From: Clostridium fessum
Lineage (GTDB): Bacteria; Bacillota; Clostridia; Lachnospirales; Lachnospiraceae
Length of the DNA stretch: 64,000 bases
Assembly (NCBI RefSeq): GCF_003024715.1
Contig: NZ_PYLO01000001.1
Coordinates: 930,001-994,000, forward strand
Direction of reading: 5' to 3'
The translations under genes were made by a program, and so were the position numbers. The number at the start of each line of letters is the position of its first letter. Positions within the stretch are counted from its first letter, which is position 1. Under the pieces are notes generated by a model. It was not told the DNA's origin, made no database searches, and worked only from the letters and a program-made list of their open reading frames with translations. Of the stretch, positions 40,427 to 48,991 are shown piece by piece.

Positions 40427-41092
40427 TTAAATACCTCCATTCTGCACCGCTTTCACGCCATGTTCCCGCAAAAATGGCTCGTACAATTCCTCTTCTGCTT
40501 TTTTCCGCGCTGCCACCGCATCCTCAAGGTTTACGAAGGTTCCAAGGTTGTACACTTTTCCCTGAAAGCCGATCGCTGCCCGCCACCGGGAATTTTCCCG
40601 CTGGTAGACGCCTCGATAGCCGCTTGTATTGTTTGCCGTATTTTTCTGGTTGGCGATTCGTTCCAGGCAGGTTCCGCCTACAAAATGAATCGCTTTTTTC
40701 ATGTTTTTCTTTCGTGTCTCCGCCTGCAGGCACCCACAGCTCTTGGTTTTTCCCGCGCACAGGCTTTCTTTGGATGCCTCAATCAGGCGTCCGCAGCTAC
40801 AGACACATTTCCAATATTCACCTGTCCGGTTGGAATTATCCGCCTCTTCAAGCACTTTCAAACGTCCGAACTGACGACCTGTCAGATCGATCCGCCGACT
40901 GGACGGAAGTTCCTTCCGATAGCACCCGCAGCTTTTCGTATGCCCTGTTTTCAGATGGGACTCCTCCACGGTTTTTTCTTTCCCGCAGTCACACCGGCAC
41001 AGCCAGTAATGGCGGCGGCTTTTTTCTGCCTGTTTTATCTCCCGGCAGACGGTCAGGCGTCCATACCGGCGCCCCGTCAGATCTTCTCTCAC
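40427..41092 (-). CDS. AP2-domain DNA-binding protein with two Cys-rich repeats
   Basis: 221 residues. Two homologous N-terminal units (about 3-57 and 68-121: DLTGRRYGRLTV...CRCDCGKEK...TKSCGC and DLTGRQFGRLKV...CVCSCGRLI...TKSCGC), each with four Cys as in a zinc ribbon, then an AP2-like domain (about 156-205: SGYRGVYQRENSRWRAAI, VYNLGTFVNLEDAVAA). It probably binds DNA. GTG at 41092 is chosen because GGGGAGG lies 8 nt upstream; an ATG at 41116 is inside the inverted repeat and has no ribosome site. First gene downstream of the putative invertible segment. Confidence 0.82.
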   Translation of the reverse strand: MREDLTGRRYGRLTVCREIKQAEKSRRHYWLCRCDCGKEKTVEESHLKTGHTKSCGCYRKELPSSRRIDLTGRQFGRLKVLEEADNSNRTGEYWKCVCSCGRLIEASKESLCAGKTKSCGCLQAETRKKNMKKAIHFVGGTCLERIANQKNTANNTSGYRGVYQRENSRWRAAIGFQGKVYNLGTFVNLEDAVAARKKAEEELYEPFLREHGVKAVQNGGI

Positions 41093-41112
41093 ATACTCCA
41101 CCTCCCCGGCTG

Positions 41113-41331
41113 ACATAATGGGAATTATGTCATATCCACCTGTTTTGTTTTTTCTTTAATTTGCAAGGTTTTTGTCGGATTTTGGATAAAATATCTGTAC
41201 TTTCAAGTACTGTTTTTTAACGTCTTTGTAGGTTGAAATTTTTTCTCAGAAGTGATAAACTTGATAATAAAATCATATATTTAGATATGTATGCAGATTT
41301 TTTTCATTTCATGACATAATTCCCATTATGT
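41113..41331. promoter_or_regulatory. Putative invertible DNA switch (21-bp inverted repeats, 177-bp interior)
   Basis: Perfect 21-bp inverted repeats at 41113-41133 and 41311-41331, each with its own dyad ACATAAT-TCCC-ATTATGT and an asymmetric TCCC centre, as in tyrosine-recombinase sites. The 177-bp AT-rich interior holds a promoter-like sequence on the plus strand. It sits between a tyrosine recombinase gene and the AP2/surface operon. Inversion would place that promoter ahead of the operon. Confidence 0.7.
41233..41261 (+). promoter_or_regulatory. Promoter candidate inside the invertible segment
   Basis: TTGAAA (41233-41238), 17 bp, TAAACT (41256-41261). In the given orientation it points into the recombinase gene's antisense strand, away from the surface operon. 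No equally good match was found on the minus strand of the segment. Confidence 0.45.
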
Positions 41332-41337
41332 TTTTCG

Positions 41338-42183
41338 TCAATTTTCCCTATCAATCAACAAACCTAATTCCAGCTGTCTGCGGCACGCTTCACGGCTGCT
41401 GATGATCGTATAACGTCTTGTCGTTTCCACGCTGCTGTGACCCAGATAGTCTGCCAGACGGACCAGATCGTGATCGCGCTCATAAAATATCTTGGCAAAC
41501 AGATGGCGCAGATTGTGCGGATATACCTTGCTCGGAAGAACACCCGCTTCGGTGCAGACGGATTTCATGTCCGCCCACACATTCTGTCTGCGGACTGCCT
41601 GCCCGTTTTTTGTGACAAAGATGCTGCCTCTCACAATCCGCTGCTTCTGGCAGTACTGCGTCAGATACAGCATCAGCGACTGCGGCAGCAGGATCACCCG
41701 CTGTTTTCCCTTACAGTCGATCACTACTTCCCCCTGTGCCAGCGATTCCGCTGTAATATATGAAAGCTCGCTGATTCGTATGCCCGTGCTCGCGATCGTC
41801 TGCAATATCGCACAGAGGCGTTCATCGCCGCGCTCCCGCGCCGCCTTAACTAACTTTTGATAATCGCTGCGCGTCATTTCCTGTCTCTCATCACAGAAAA
41901 TCCGCTTCTGCACCCGGAACGTGCGGACACAGTATTCCTGTCTTCCGATAAAATGAAAGTAGCTGTTCAGAGACTCAAGCATCGAATTGGCGCTGGACGT
42001 TTTATAATGAGCTTGCAGATATTCCTTAAAAGATATAATTGTATTTTTATCCCAGTCTTCATCAGCAAACATCAAAAACTTTCTCACGTCCCTGCAGTAT
42101 TTTTCGATCGTGTGGCTGCTTTTTTCCTGTTCTCTCAAATAATCCCTAAATCGTTCCAATTCATTTTGTGTTTCCTGTTTCAA
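41338..42183 (-). CDS. Tyrosine recombinase (XerC/D-like, probable phase-variation invertase)
   Basis: 281 residues from TTG at 42183 (AGAGG 7 nt upstream); a GTG at 42264 would add 27 residues but has no ribosome site. An N-terminal SAM-like core-binding domain (about 5-95: FRDYLREQEKSSHTIEKYCRDV) precedes the catalytic domain with the full set R (TGIRISEL), K (CKGKQRV), HxxR (PHNLRHLF), H (LGHSSVETT) and Tyr nucleophile (RRYT). No phage or transposon genes surround it. Its stop is 7 bp from the right inverted repeat, a layout typical of dedicated invertases. Confidence 0.9.
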   Translation of the reverse strand: MKQETQNELERFRDYLREQEKSSHTIEKYCRDVRKFLMFADEDWDKNTIISFKEYLQAHYKTSSANSMLESLNSYFHFIGRQEYCVRTFRVQKRIFCDERQEMTRSDYQKLVKAARERGDERLCAILQTIASTGIRISELSYITAESLAQGEVVIDCKGKQRVILLPQSLMLYLTQYCQKQRIVRGSIFVTKNGQAVRRQNVWADMKSVCTEAGVLPSKVYPHNLRHLFAKIFYERDHDLVRLADYLGHSSVETTRRYTIISSREACRRQLELGLLIDREN

Positions 42184-42418
42184 TGTATTTCCTCTCTTTC
42201 TCACGAAACTTTCTCGCGGATTTGTTTTTTTCGCAGCTGTTTTTTCTTTCACAACTGTGACCACTTTTCTATTTTCTGAAAAGTAATCTTATAGTATACG
42301 CACCGGAAACAGAAATCTCGCAAAAAAAACATTTTTGCTCTTTTAATCGGATTTTTGCAGAACCAGACATCACTGCGCCCGAAATTTTTTCACATGGACT
42401 CTCTTTGATCTTCACAAT

Positions 42419-42469
42419 AAAAACAGGACAGCCGCTCCCATATTGCTCGGAACAGCTGCCCTGTTTTTT
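42419..42469. terminator. rsmH terminator
   Basis: AAAACAGG-CAGC / GCTG-CCTGTTTT arms with T tracts on both strands, 25 bp after the rsmH stop. The rest of the 42184-42493 gap shows only a weak TATACT-like -10 (42292-42297) for the recombinase. Confidence 0.8.
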
Positions 42470-42493
42470 CATATATTTTCTTTTATATTCATT

Positions 42494-43552
42494 TTACTCG
42501 TCCGCCCGGATCGCCCAGCGCATCTTCGTCGAGCGGGCACGCGGGTTCTGTACGCACTCCTGCGCGGACGGGCGCACCACATCTTTGGAATATTCTTTAT
42601 AGATACCGGCGCGATATCCCTCTTTGAGCGCCGCTTTCACCAGTTTATCCTCTCCGGAATGGAAGGTCAGGATCGCTGCCCGTCCGCCCGGTCGAAGCGC
42701 ATTTGGAAGCTTCTCCATAAACTCATAGAGTACTTCAAATTCCTGGTTTACATCGATCCGGAGCGCCTGGAAAACACGCTGACAGGTCTTCTTGACTGTC
42801 TCCTTTTTCTCCTTTTCCGGAAGGAAATCCAATGTTTTTTCAATGATTTCACGGAGTTTCGTGGTCGTATCGATCCGATTTCCACGGCGGATCTCATCCG
42901 TGATCGCTTTTGCCAGCTCCTCGCAGTACGGTTCGTCTGAATTTTCGTACAGCATGCCCGCCAGCTCCTCACGCTCGATCGTGTCAAGGCGCTCGGCGGC
43001 GCTGATGCCTTTTTCCTGATTCAGGCGCAGGTCCAGCGGTCCATCTACCTTGAACGAAAAGCCTCGCTTCGGATTGTCAATCTGCATCGAAGACACGCCC
43101 AGATCGGCTAAAATAAAATCAAAACCACCCGCTTCTTTGGCAATCTCATCGATTGTACAGAAGTTCTGGAGACGGATTGAAAGCATGTCCTCGCCATAGC
43201 CCGCTTCTTCCAGGCGTTTCCGCGTCTTGGCGGATTCCTCCGGATCAACATCGGTCGCATACATATGTCCCTGCCCTTTCAGGCAGGCCAGCATTGCCTT
43301 CGTATGTCCGCCGTATCCTAGCGTCGCATCAAATCCGACCTGCCCCGGCTGGATCTGCAAAAAGTCCAGAATCTCCTGCACCATAATGGAAATATGCATG
43401 CCCGCTGGTGTATTTCCCTTCTGAATCACGTGCTGGATCGTGTCCTGATACTTCTCCGGCTGCAGCTCTTTATATTTTTCTTCAAATTTCTTTGGATATT
43501 TTCCTTTATATCTGACACGCCGTTTGTGTGGTGTCTGATTTTCCTGATCCAT
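42494..43552 (-). CDS. RsmH-like 16S rRNA (cytosine-N4) methyltransferase, extended form
   Basis: 352 residues. After a basic N-terminal extension of about 50 residues (HKRRVRYKGKYPKKFEEKYKEL) come the MraW/RsmH motifs: DATLGYGGHTKAML (SAM site), FILADLGVSSMQIDNPKRGFSF, DLRLNQEKGISAAERL, VFQALRIDVNQEFEVL and ILTFHSGEDKLVKAAL. RsmH methylates C1402 of 16S rRNA. The usual copy sits in the mraZ-ftsL cell-division cluster; this one does not and lacks those neighbours, so it may be the second, clostridial-type paralogue. The ATG at 43552 has GGAGG. Confidence 0.88.
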   Translation of the reverse strand: MDQENQTPHKRRVRYKGKYPKKFEEKYKELQPEKYQDTIQHVIQKGNTPAGMHISIMVQEILDFLQIQPGQVGFDATLGYGGHTKAMLACLKGQGHMYATDVDPEESAKTRKRLEEAGYGEDMLSIRLQNFCTIDEIAKEAGGFDFILADLGVSSMQIDNPKRGFSFKVDGPLDLRLNQEKGISAAERLDTIEREELAGMLYENSDEPYCEELAKAITDEIRRGNRIDTTTKLREIIEKTLDFLPEKEKKETVKKTCQRVFQALRIDVNQEFEVLYEFMEKLPNALRPGGRAAILTFHSGEDKLVKAALKEGYRAGIYKEYSKDVVRPSAQECVQNPRARSTKMRWAIRADE

Positions 43553-43624
43553 AAAAGCCTCCCATATCTGCTTAGATTTTCCATTGATTTTCCCATCTGT
43601 CAAATCGAAAATCATATTGGTTCA

Positions 43625-43653
43625 AGCATATATGGAAGGCGTTCAAATGTCAA
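43625..43653 (-). promoter_or_regulatory. Promoter for the rsmH-like gene
   Basis: TTGACA (complement of 43648-43653), 17-bp spacer, TATGCT (43625-43630). Confidence 0.75.
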
Positions 43654-43876
43654 TTCTTTCTTGATTTTTCCAGATAAAACGCAGCATCATAGGTATACAA
43701 TAAAGGCGTTTTGGTTGAAATGTTTCTCCGGGCAGATGTTTGCAGATGAGCCATCAAATCTTTCTGTATATAAAATACTCATTCTCCCCAATGTCTGACG
43801 CTCCTGCCTGCCCGGATACTCCTTTTCAACGTGCATAGTATGACAAATTGTGTGGTGTTTTGCATCGGCTGGATAC

Positions 43877-43930
43877 TTGACACGGCATCCCGCTTTCAAT
43901 AAAATGATTATATACCGTACATTGATGTAC
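43877..43930 (+). promoter_or_regulatory. Promoter and downstream dyad for the MerR gene
   Basis: TTGACA (43877-43882), 17 bp, TAAAAT (43900-43905), followed at about +6 by the dyad GTACAT-TG-ATGTAC (43917-43930), a possible autoregulatory site. The leader to the ATG is about 165 nt. Otherwise the 43553-44077 gap shows no gene. Confidence 0.6.
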
Positions 43931-44077
43931 GATACAATCCCTTTTTAGCTAATTTATATAATTTTTACTTATTTTTCATGTAATTATACACAACTATGAG
44001 TGTAAAAAATTGCACCAGAATCCTACATGACAAATATACATGATTGCACATCTTATGGATATCTAACAGGAGGTTTT

Positions 44078-44863
44078 ATGACGCACGATAAAAAACGGCT
44101 GCTCTCGATCGGCGAGGCAGCCAAAGCGTTGGAAGTGACCCGGCGCATGATTTTAAATTATGAAGACAAGGGTCTTATTCTGCCGGATCAGAGAGACGGT
44201 ATCAATGGAAACCGTTACTATACAGCAGACACCGTCTCGCGCATCCGGAGCATCCGCATTCTGCAGAATCTCGGTCTGTCGCTGGATGATATCTATGCCT
44301 ATTATCACGGCACGACGGATCTGGAGCCGCTGATCACTCGTCTGGAAGATCTGCGTGACGAGATCAGCCGGAATATTGAGAAATTAAAAGAACATTCAAA
44401 AGGGCACAATGACTTTGAAATCCGACAGATAGAACTTCCCGCCCAGACCGTTTACTGCCAGGATCTGCATTCGACAGAACTTGAAGACAAGAAAGAGCAA
44501 TTACGTGGCGTCTTCATCAAGGCGATCCGTCAATATGGTTCTGACACCACCCAGCATATGTTTTTCACCGAATACAACCTTTCGAATCCGGGCGATTTTA
44601 CCTGCTGCATCGCCGTCCCGCCGGAAAGCCGGGGTGAACATCTCGTCACCCTGCCCTGCCAGAAAGCGCTCTGTATCTTTTATCACGGTGCCTATGAAGG
44701 TCTTCCTGTAATTGTGAAGCATCTTTGTGCGTATGCAAACAAATATCAGATTCCATTAAAGGGCACCGCCCGCCACCTCTATCTGGAGGGACCGCCCCAG
44801 CACAAAAATCCTGAGAATTTTCTGACGCAGGTAGCGGTTCTGATGGCGGATGATACCCTTTAA
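44078..44863 (+). CDS. MerR-family regulator with GyrI-like effector domain
   Basis: 261 residues. The N-terminal MerR HTH (about 6-75: SIGEAAKALEVTRRMILNYEDKGLI, GNRYYTADTVSRIRSIRILQ) is followed by a coiled-coil dimerisation helix (about 80-115) and an AraC/GyrI-type ligand-binding domain (about 125-260, QTVYCQDLHSTE, YHGAYEGLPVIVKHL). Such regulators often sense hydrophobic or cationic drugs. AGGAGG precedes the ATG at 44078; 17 upstream in-frame codons lack a ribosome site. No adjacent target gene is seen, only a decayed fragment downstream. Confidence 0.9.
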   Translation: MTHDKKRLLSIGEAAKALEVTRRMILNYEDKGLILPDQRDGINGNRYYTADTVSRIRSIRILQNLGLSLDDIYAYYHGTTDLEPLITRLEDLRDEISRNIEKLKEHSKGHNDFEIRQIELPAQTVYCQDLHSTELEDKKEQLRGVFIKAIRQYGSDTTQHMFFTEYNLSNPGDFTCCIAVPPESRGEHLVTLPCQKALCIFYHGAYEGLPVIVKHLCAYANKYQIPLKGTARHLYLEGPPQHKNPENFLTQVAVLMADDTL

Positions 44864-44935
44864 CCAAAACTTATTTCTCTAATTTTATTATTTTAATTCC
44901 TCTGGGCGCAGCACGCATTGACCCACTCTATAAAG

Positions 44936-45070
44936 TTATCGGCCGCGGCAGCCCGCATGGACATAAACAAAGCCCTGATCCGTATAATCCGTAAAACTCC
45001 GGTACTCCGTCAGATCCTCCTGCGCCGCATATCCCGGCGTATTGACTGGAAATACGATCGGCTCCGAACG
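44936..45070 (-). pseudogene. Remnant of an alpha/beta-hydrolase-like gene
   Basis: An open 44-codon stretch without a start reads IVFPVNTPGYAAQEDLTEYR and TDQGFVYVHAGCRGR before a stop. The pattern 'GYVYVxAGxRGR' resembles the oxyanion region of tannase/esterase-type hydrolases. A stop lies just upstream in frame and no ribosome site exists. It fills most of the 234-bp gap between the MerR gene and addA. Family assignment is tentative. Confidence 0.4.
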
Positions 45071-45097
45071 TGCCTATCTGTATCCAGAATCACTGCC

Positions 45098-48000
45098 TTA
45101 CACTTCAATCGCCCCAAACCGGAACGAATACAGGTAGCGCTCCGCCACCCTTTTTCCTGTCATCTGTTCTAGTGCGCGGGTATAGTAGCGCACCTGTGCC
45201 TCATAGCGGCGGATCAGAATGTCTGAATTTTCCACATAATCTGTCTTATAATCCACCAGAACCAGCTTGCCATCCTCCTCAAAAAAGGCGTCGATGATAC
45301 CCTGTATCAGAATCCGCTCATCCGAATCCCAGTCGCCCATTTCGCGCGCCGGAATACCGATGACGAACTGTTTTTCCCGGTACAGTTTCCCGGCTGCTGC
45401 CGCTCTCTGCATGCGTTTTCCCAATGAACTGGCTGTCAGTTTTGCCAGATCTGAGCCGCGCACCAACGCCGCCGCCTCGGCATCCATCCGCCCCTCAGCC
45501 GCCAGCTTCGCCGGAAATGCATTTAACTCCTGTCTCGACATTGCCCGCTCAAACGGCAACAACTGCAACACACGGTGGTACGCTGTACCGCGCGTCGCGC
45601 CGCCTTTTTCTTCCTGCTCCTTCTCCATAAACACTGGCAGCGTCGGCAGAAATACCATCTCCTCCTCTTCTTCCTCCATGCCCTTTTTCTTGAGTTCAGA
45701 AACGGACATCTTGGTGTTGAGACTCAGATCGTCCAGGTATGGGTACTGGAAATGGTAGTTGCTGCTGATAATCGATTCTATTTGCCTGATATTTTCGAGC
45801 CGATTTTGCGTGTTTGGATGATTCTCGTCATTCGACAAATGGCTGTCCTCCCCCGCCAGCCACCGCAGCCACTCTCTCGATAACGTCTGGCGTATCTGCG
45901 TGCCGATCTCACGGTCGATCTGGTCGGAAAGCGTTTCCATCTGATATGAAATCCACGGATTTTTTTCCGGAATACTCATCAAAATCCAATCCAGATACGA
46001 GGAAGCCAGCGTCAGAATCGTATACGGAATCGCCCCGTGTTCGGTTGCCACTGCGCTCCACTTCGCAATCCGATCCTCCAATTTCCGGGAGGACGCCGTC
46101 AGAATCAGTTTTTCCTTCGCACGCGTCAGCGCCACGTAAAGAACACGCAGTTCCTCGCCCAGCGCCTCCAGTTCCATCCGGCGTTTCATCACATTTTTCT
46201 TGAGCGTCGGTCCCTTGATGCGCTTCTCGCTGTCCAGATAGTCGGTTCCGATTCCCAGATCCGCGTCGATCAGAAGTTTCCCCCGCGTATCCTGCTTGTT
46301 AAAATTTTTTCCCATTCCAGCCACAAACACGATCGGAAATTCCAGTCCCTTGCTCTTATGGATACTCATGATCCGCACCACCGTTCCCTCGGAATCCGCC
46401 ACCGGCGCCTCGCCAAAATCTGTGTTATATTTTTTCAATTTTTCAATATACCGGATAAAATGGAACACGCCCCGGTAGCTCGTCGCCTCATAGGCTGCCG
46501 CTTTCTCCACCAGCATATCCAGATTGCCGCGCCGTCCCGCCCCGCCCGGAAGCGCCGATACATAGCGATAATAGCCCGTTTTGTCGTAAATCCGGTAGAG
46601 GAGCTCGTGCATCGGCAGGTAAACAGCTTCCTGGCGGAATGTATCCAGAAGAGTAAAGAGTTTTTGGAGTTTTCGGCGCAGGTTATTCTTTTGAATTAAT
46701 TTATTTTTTTGAAAACGAAACACATCCGCGATCGACGACTCGTCACTTTCGTCATTCGACTTCACCGGTCCATCCTCGTTCATATACTCCACAACCGCCC
46801 GGTAAAGCCCTGCATCCCGCGACCGGTCAACGCCCGCCTTATGTTCCGCCACAATCCACGCCATCTCCTCATCAGAAACGCCGCCAAACGGCGATTTGAG
46901 CACCGACGCCAGGGGAATGTCCTGCATCGGATTGTCGATGACTGCCAAAAGATTCAGCACCGTCTCGACTTCCAGCGTATTAAAATATCCCGTCCGAGAC
47001 TCTGCGACCGCCGGAATCCCCTGCGTCGCCAGCACCTCGATAAATTCTTCCGCCCATCCGCTGACGCTTCGAAGCAGAATCACAATATCCCCGTACTGCG
47101 CCCGACGGTAAGCGCCAAGCTCCTTATCCCAGATCGTGATCCCCCGTTCTTTATCCGTCATCTCACGGATCTTTCCGGCGATCATGCGCGCTTCCAGCTC
47201 TCTGGCGGTGTAATCGGCTGCCTCATCATCTAACTCGGGGGATTCCGTCTCTTTCTGCGGCTGCACCGACAAATCCACCAGCAAAAGCTCCGTCTTTAAC
47301 TCATCCAGGCCATCCCGCTCTTCAAAGGCTGCGCCCGGATGCAGTGCCGCATCTTCCGTATAGGATATATTTCCCAGCTTTTCCGTCATGATACGGTAAA
47401 AAATCGCATTGATCGATTCCAGTATGTGATCCCGGCTTCGAAAGTTCTGGTGAAGCTCGATCTTCTGGTGCGCGCTCTCCTCCGACGTGTATGTGCTGTA
47501 TTTTTCCAGAAATAATTCCGGTCTCGCCAGGCGGAATTTATAGATACTCTGCTTGACATCGCCCACCATAAACACATTCGGGCGGTCAAAACGTTCACCG
47601 CTGATGCACTGGATCAGCGTCTCCTGAACCAGGTTGCTGTCCTGGTACTCGTCCACCAGAATTTCGTCGTACTGCACGGCGAGCTCATCCGCGACTGTGC
47701 CTGGTACGCGCACTGTCCAGGCATTTTTCCCTTGCATCTGATCGGTTTCTTCTGCACTTGAAGTTTCCTCCGCCTCGGAACATTCTGATTCCGGTTCTGT
47801 CAGAATCTCCAGCGCAAAATGTTCCAGATCATGAAAATCCACCACATTTTTCTCTTTCTTCTTCGCCCTAAACCGCCGTCCAAATTCCTGCGCCAGCTCC
47901 AAAAGTTCCAAAATCCGCTCTTTTCCGGCTTCCATATCCGTAAGCATCTGCTCCGGGGAGGCAAACAGGTACTCTCCTTTTAACTTTTCAACTGCTTTTT

Positions 48001-48925
48001 TGACCCGACCGCGGCAGTCGGAAACAAGCGCCTTTTTCTCCGGATCGACCTCCCCGTTTTTGCCGCGGATCGCCGCCAGACGCGAAAACGTAAATTGTTC
48101 CAATGCCTCCGAGATCGTTTCAAACGAACCGGCTGCCCCGCAGACTGCCTCCGCATGGCGCAGATCTTCCTCGATCATCGGCAGGTACGGCATCGGTCCT
48201 CCCGTCTCCTGGCAGATCTCCCACGCCTCCCGAAGCTGTATTTCCCACTCCTGCGCCTGCAATGCAATATCACGCCAAAGGAACTGCATCCACTCCGTCT
48301 GCTCCAGCTCTCCCTGTTCGGTCAGGAGCAGCTCCTCACGGCATTTTTCATACCACGCATCCGGCCACGGGTTACTCTGGGCGAAATTGTAGACCTGCAT
48401 CACATACTCGGCAATTCCACCGTCCGCCTTGCCCGTCGCATACGCGTCCACAAACTCCTCATACCGTTTCCCGCCGTCGCGGTAATAATCTTCCAGCAGC
48501 CCATCCATCACATCAGCGCGCATCAGAAGCATTTCGCCCTCATCGCCGACCCGGAATGCCGGATCGATGTCCAGCCGGTCAAAATGTTCCCGCATGACAT
48601 GCAGGCAGAAGCTGTCGATCGTCGTGATCTGGGCAAACTGAACCAGAACTGCCTGCTGCTGGAGATGTTCATTTTCCGGCTCCGATTCCAGTTTTTTTTC
48701 AATCGCCGCCTGGATCCGCTCCCGCATCTCCGCCGCTGCCGCCCGGGTAAAAGTCATGACAAGCAGGCGGTCTATGTCCTTCGGGTTCTCTCCCTCCGTG
48801 ATCATCTGGATGATCCGCTCAACCAGCACCGCGGTCTTGCCGCTTCCGGCCGCTGCCGACACCAGGAGGCTTTTCTCCCGCCCCTCAATTACCTGCTTCT
48901 GTTCCCTGGTCCAATTTACTGCCAT
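45098..48925 (-). CDS. addA: ATP-dependent helicase/nuclease subunit A
   Basis: 1275 residues. UvrD-like helicase motifs: Walker A LVSAAAGSGKTAVLVERI (about 20-37), LVDEYQDSNLVQE (motif II), VGDVKQSIYKFR (III), IMSIHKSKGLEFPIVFVAG (V) and VLYVALTRAKEKL (VI). The C-terminal RecB-type nuclease carries GIIDAFFEEDGKLVLVDYKTD. With AddB it resects double-strand ends to Chi for RecA loading. It follows addB by 66 bp; rpoN-addB-addA are collinear. Confidence 0.97.
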   Translation of the reverse strand: MAVNWTREQKQVIEGREKSLLVSAAAGSGKTAVLVERIIQMITEGENPKDIDRLLVMTFTRAAAAEMRERIQAAIEKKLESEPENEHLQQQAVLVQFAQITTIDSFCLHVMREHFDRLDIDPAFRVGDEGEMLLMRADVMDGLLEDYYRDGGKRYEEFVDAYATGKADGGIAEYVMQVYNFAQSNPWPDAWYEKCREELLLTEQGELEQTEWMQFLWRDIALQAQEWEIQLREAWEICQETGGPMPYLPMIEEDLRHAEAVCGAAGSFETISEALEQFTFSRLAAIRGKNGEVDPEKKALVSDCRGRVKKAVEKLKGEYLFASPEQMLTDMEAGKERILELLELAQEFGRRFRAKKKEKNVVDFHDLEHFALEILTEPESECSEAEETSSAEETDQMQGKNAWTVRVPGTVADELAVQYDEILVDEYQDSNLVQETLIQCISGERFDRPNVFMVGDVKQSIYKFRLARPELFLEKYSTYTSEESAHQKIELHQNFRSRDHILESINAIFYRIMTEKLGNISYTEDAALHPGAAFEERDGLDELKTELLLVDLSVQPQKETESPELDDEAADYTARELEARMIAGKIREMTDKERGITIWDKELGAYRRAQYGDIVILLRSVSGWAEEFIEVLATQGIPAVAESRTGYFNTLEVETVLNLLAVIDNPMQDIPLASVLKSPFGGVSDEEMAWIVAEHKAGVDRSRDAGLYRAVVEYMNEDGPVKSNDESDESSIADVFRFQKNKLIQKNNLRRKLQKLFTLLDTFRQEAVYLPMHELLYRIYDKTGYYRYVSALPGGAGRRGNLDMLVEKAAAYEATSYRGVFHFIRYIEKLKKYNTDFGEAPVADSEGTVVRIMSIHKSKGLEFPIVFVAGMGKNFNKQDTRGKLLIDADLGIGTDYLDSEKRIKGPTLKKNVMKRRMELEALGEELRVLYVALTRAKEKLILTASSRKLEDRIAKWSAVATEHGAIPYTILTLASSYLDWILMSIPEKNPWISYQMETLSDQIDREIGTQIRQTLSREWLRWLAGEDSHLSNDENHPNTQNRLENIRQIESIISSNYHFQYPYLDDLSLNTKMSVSELKKKGMEEEEEEMVFLPTLPVFMEKEQEEKGGATRGTAYHRVLQLLPFERAMSRQELNAFPAKLAAEGRMDAEAAALVRGSDLAKLTASSLGKRMQRAAAAGKLYREKQFVIGIPAREMGDWDSDERILIQGIIDAFFEEDGKLVLVDYKTDYVENSDILIRRYEAQVRYYTRALEQMTGKRVAERYLYSFRFGAIEV

Positions 48926-48991
48926 TTCTCGCCCTTTCCTTTTTCATGACTGGTTCTTCTTTCATTCCCACAGTCACAGCCAAACACAAAC

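Noticed and set aside
40318-41118. 266-codon open frame on the plus strand
   Set aside because: It is antisense to the AP2 gene, has no ribosome site, and the opposite strand has clear domain motifs.
41338-42183. Recombinase as part of a prophage or integrative element
   Set aside because: No excisionase, capsid, relaxase or attachment duplication nearby; its position next to paired inverted repeats fits a dedicated invertase better.
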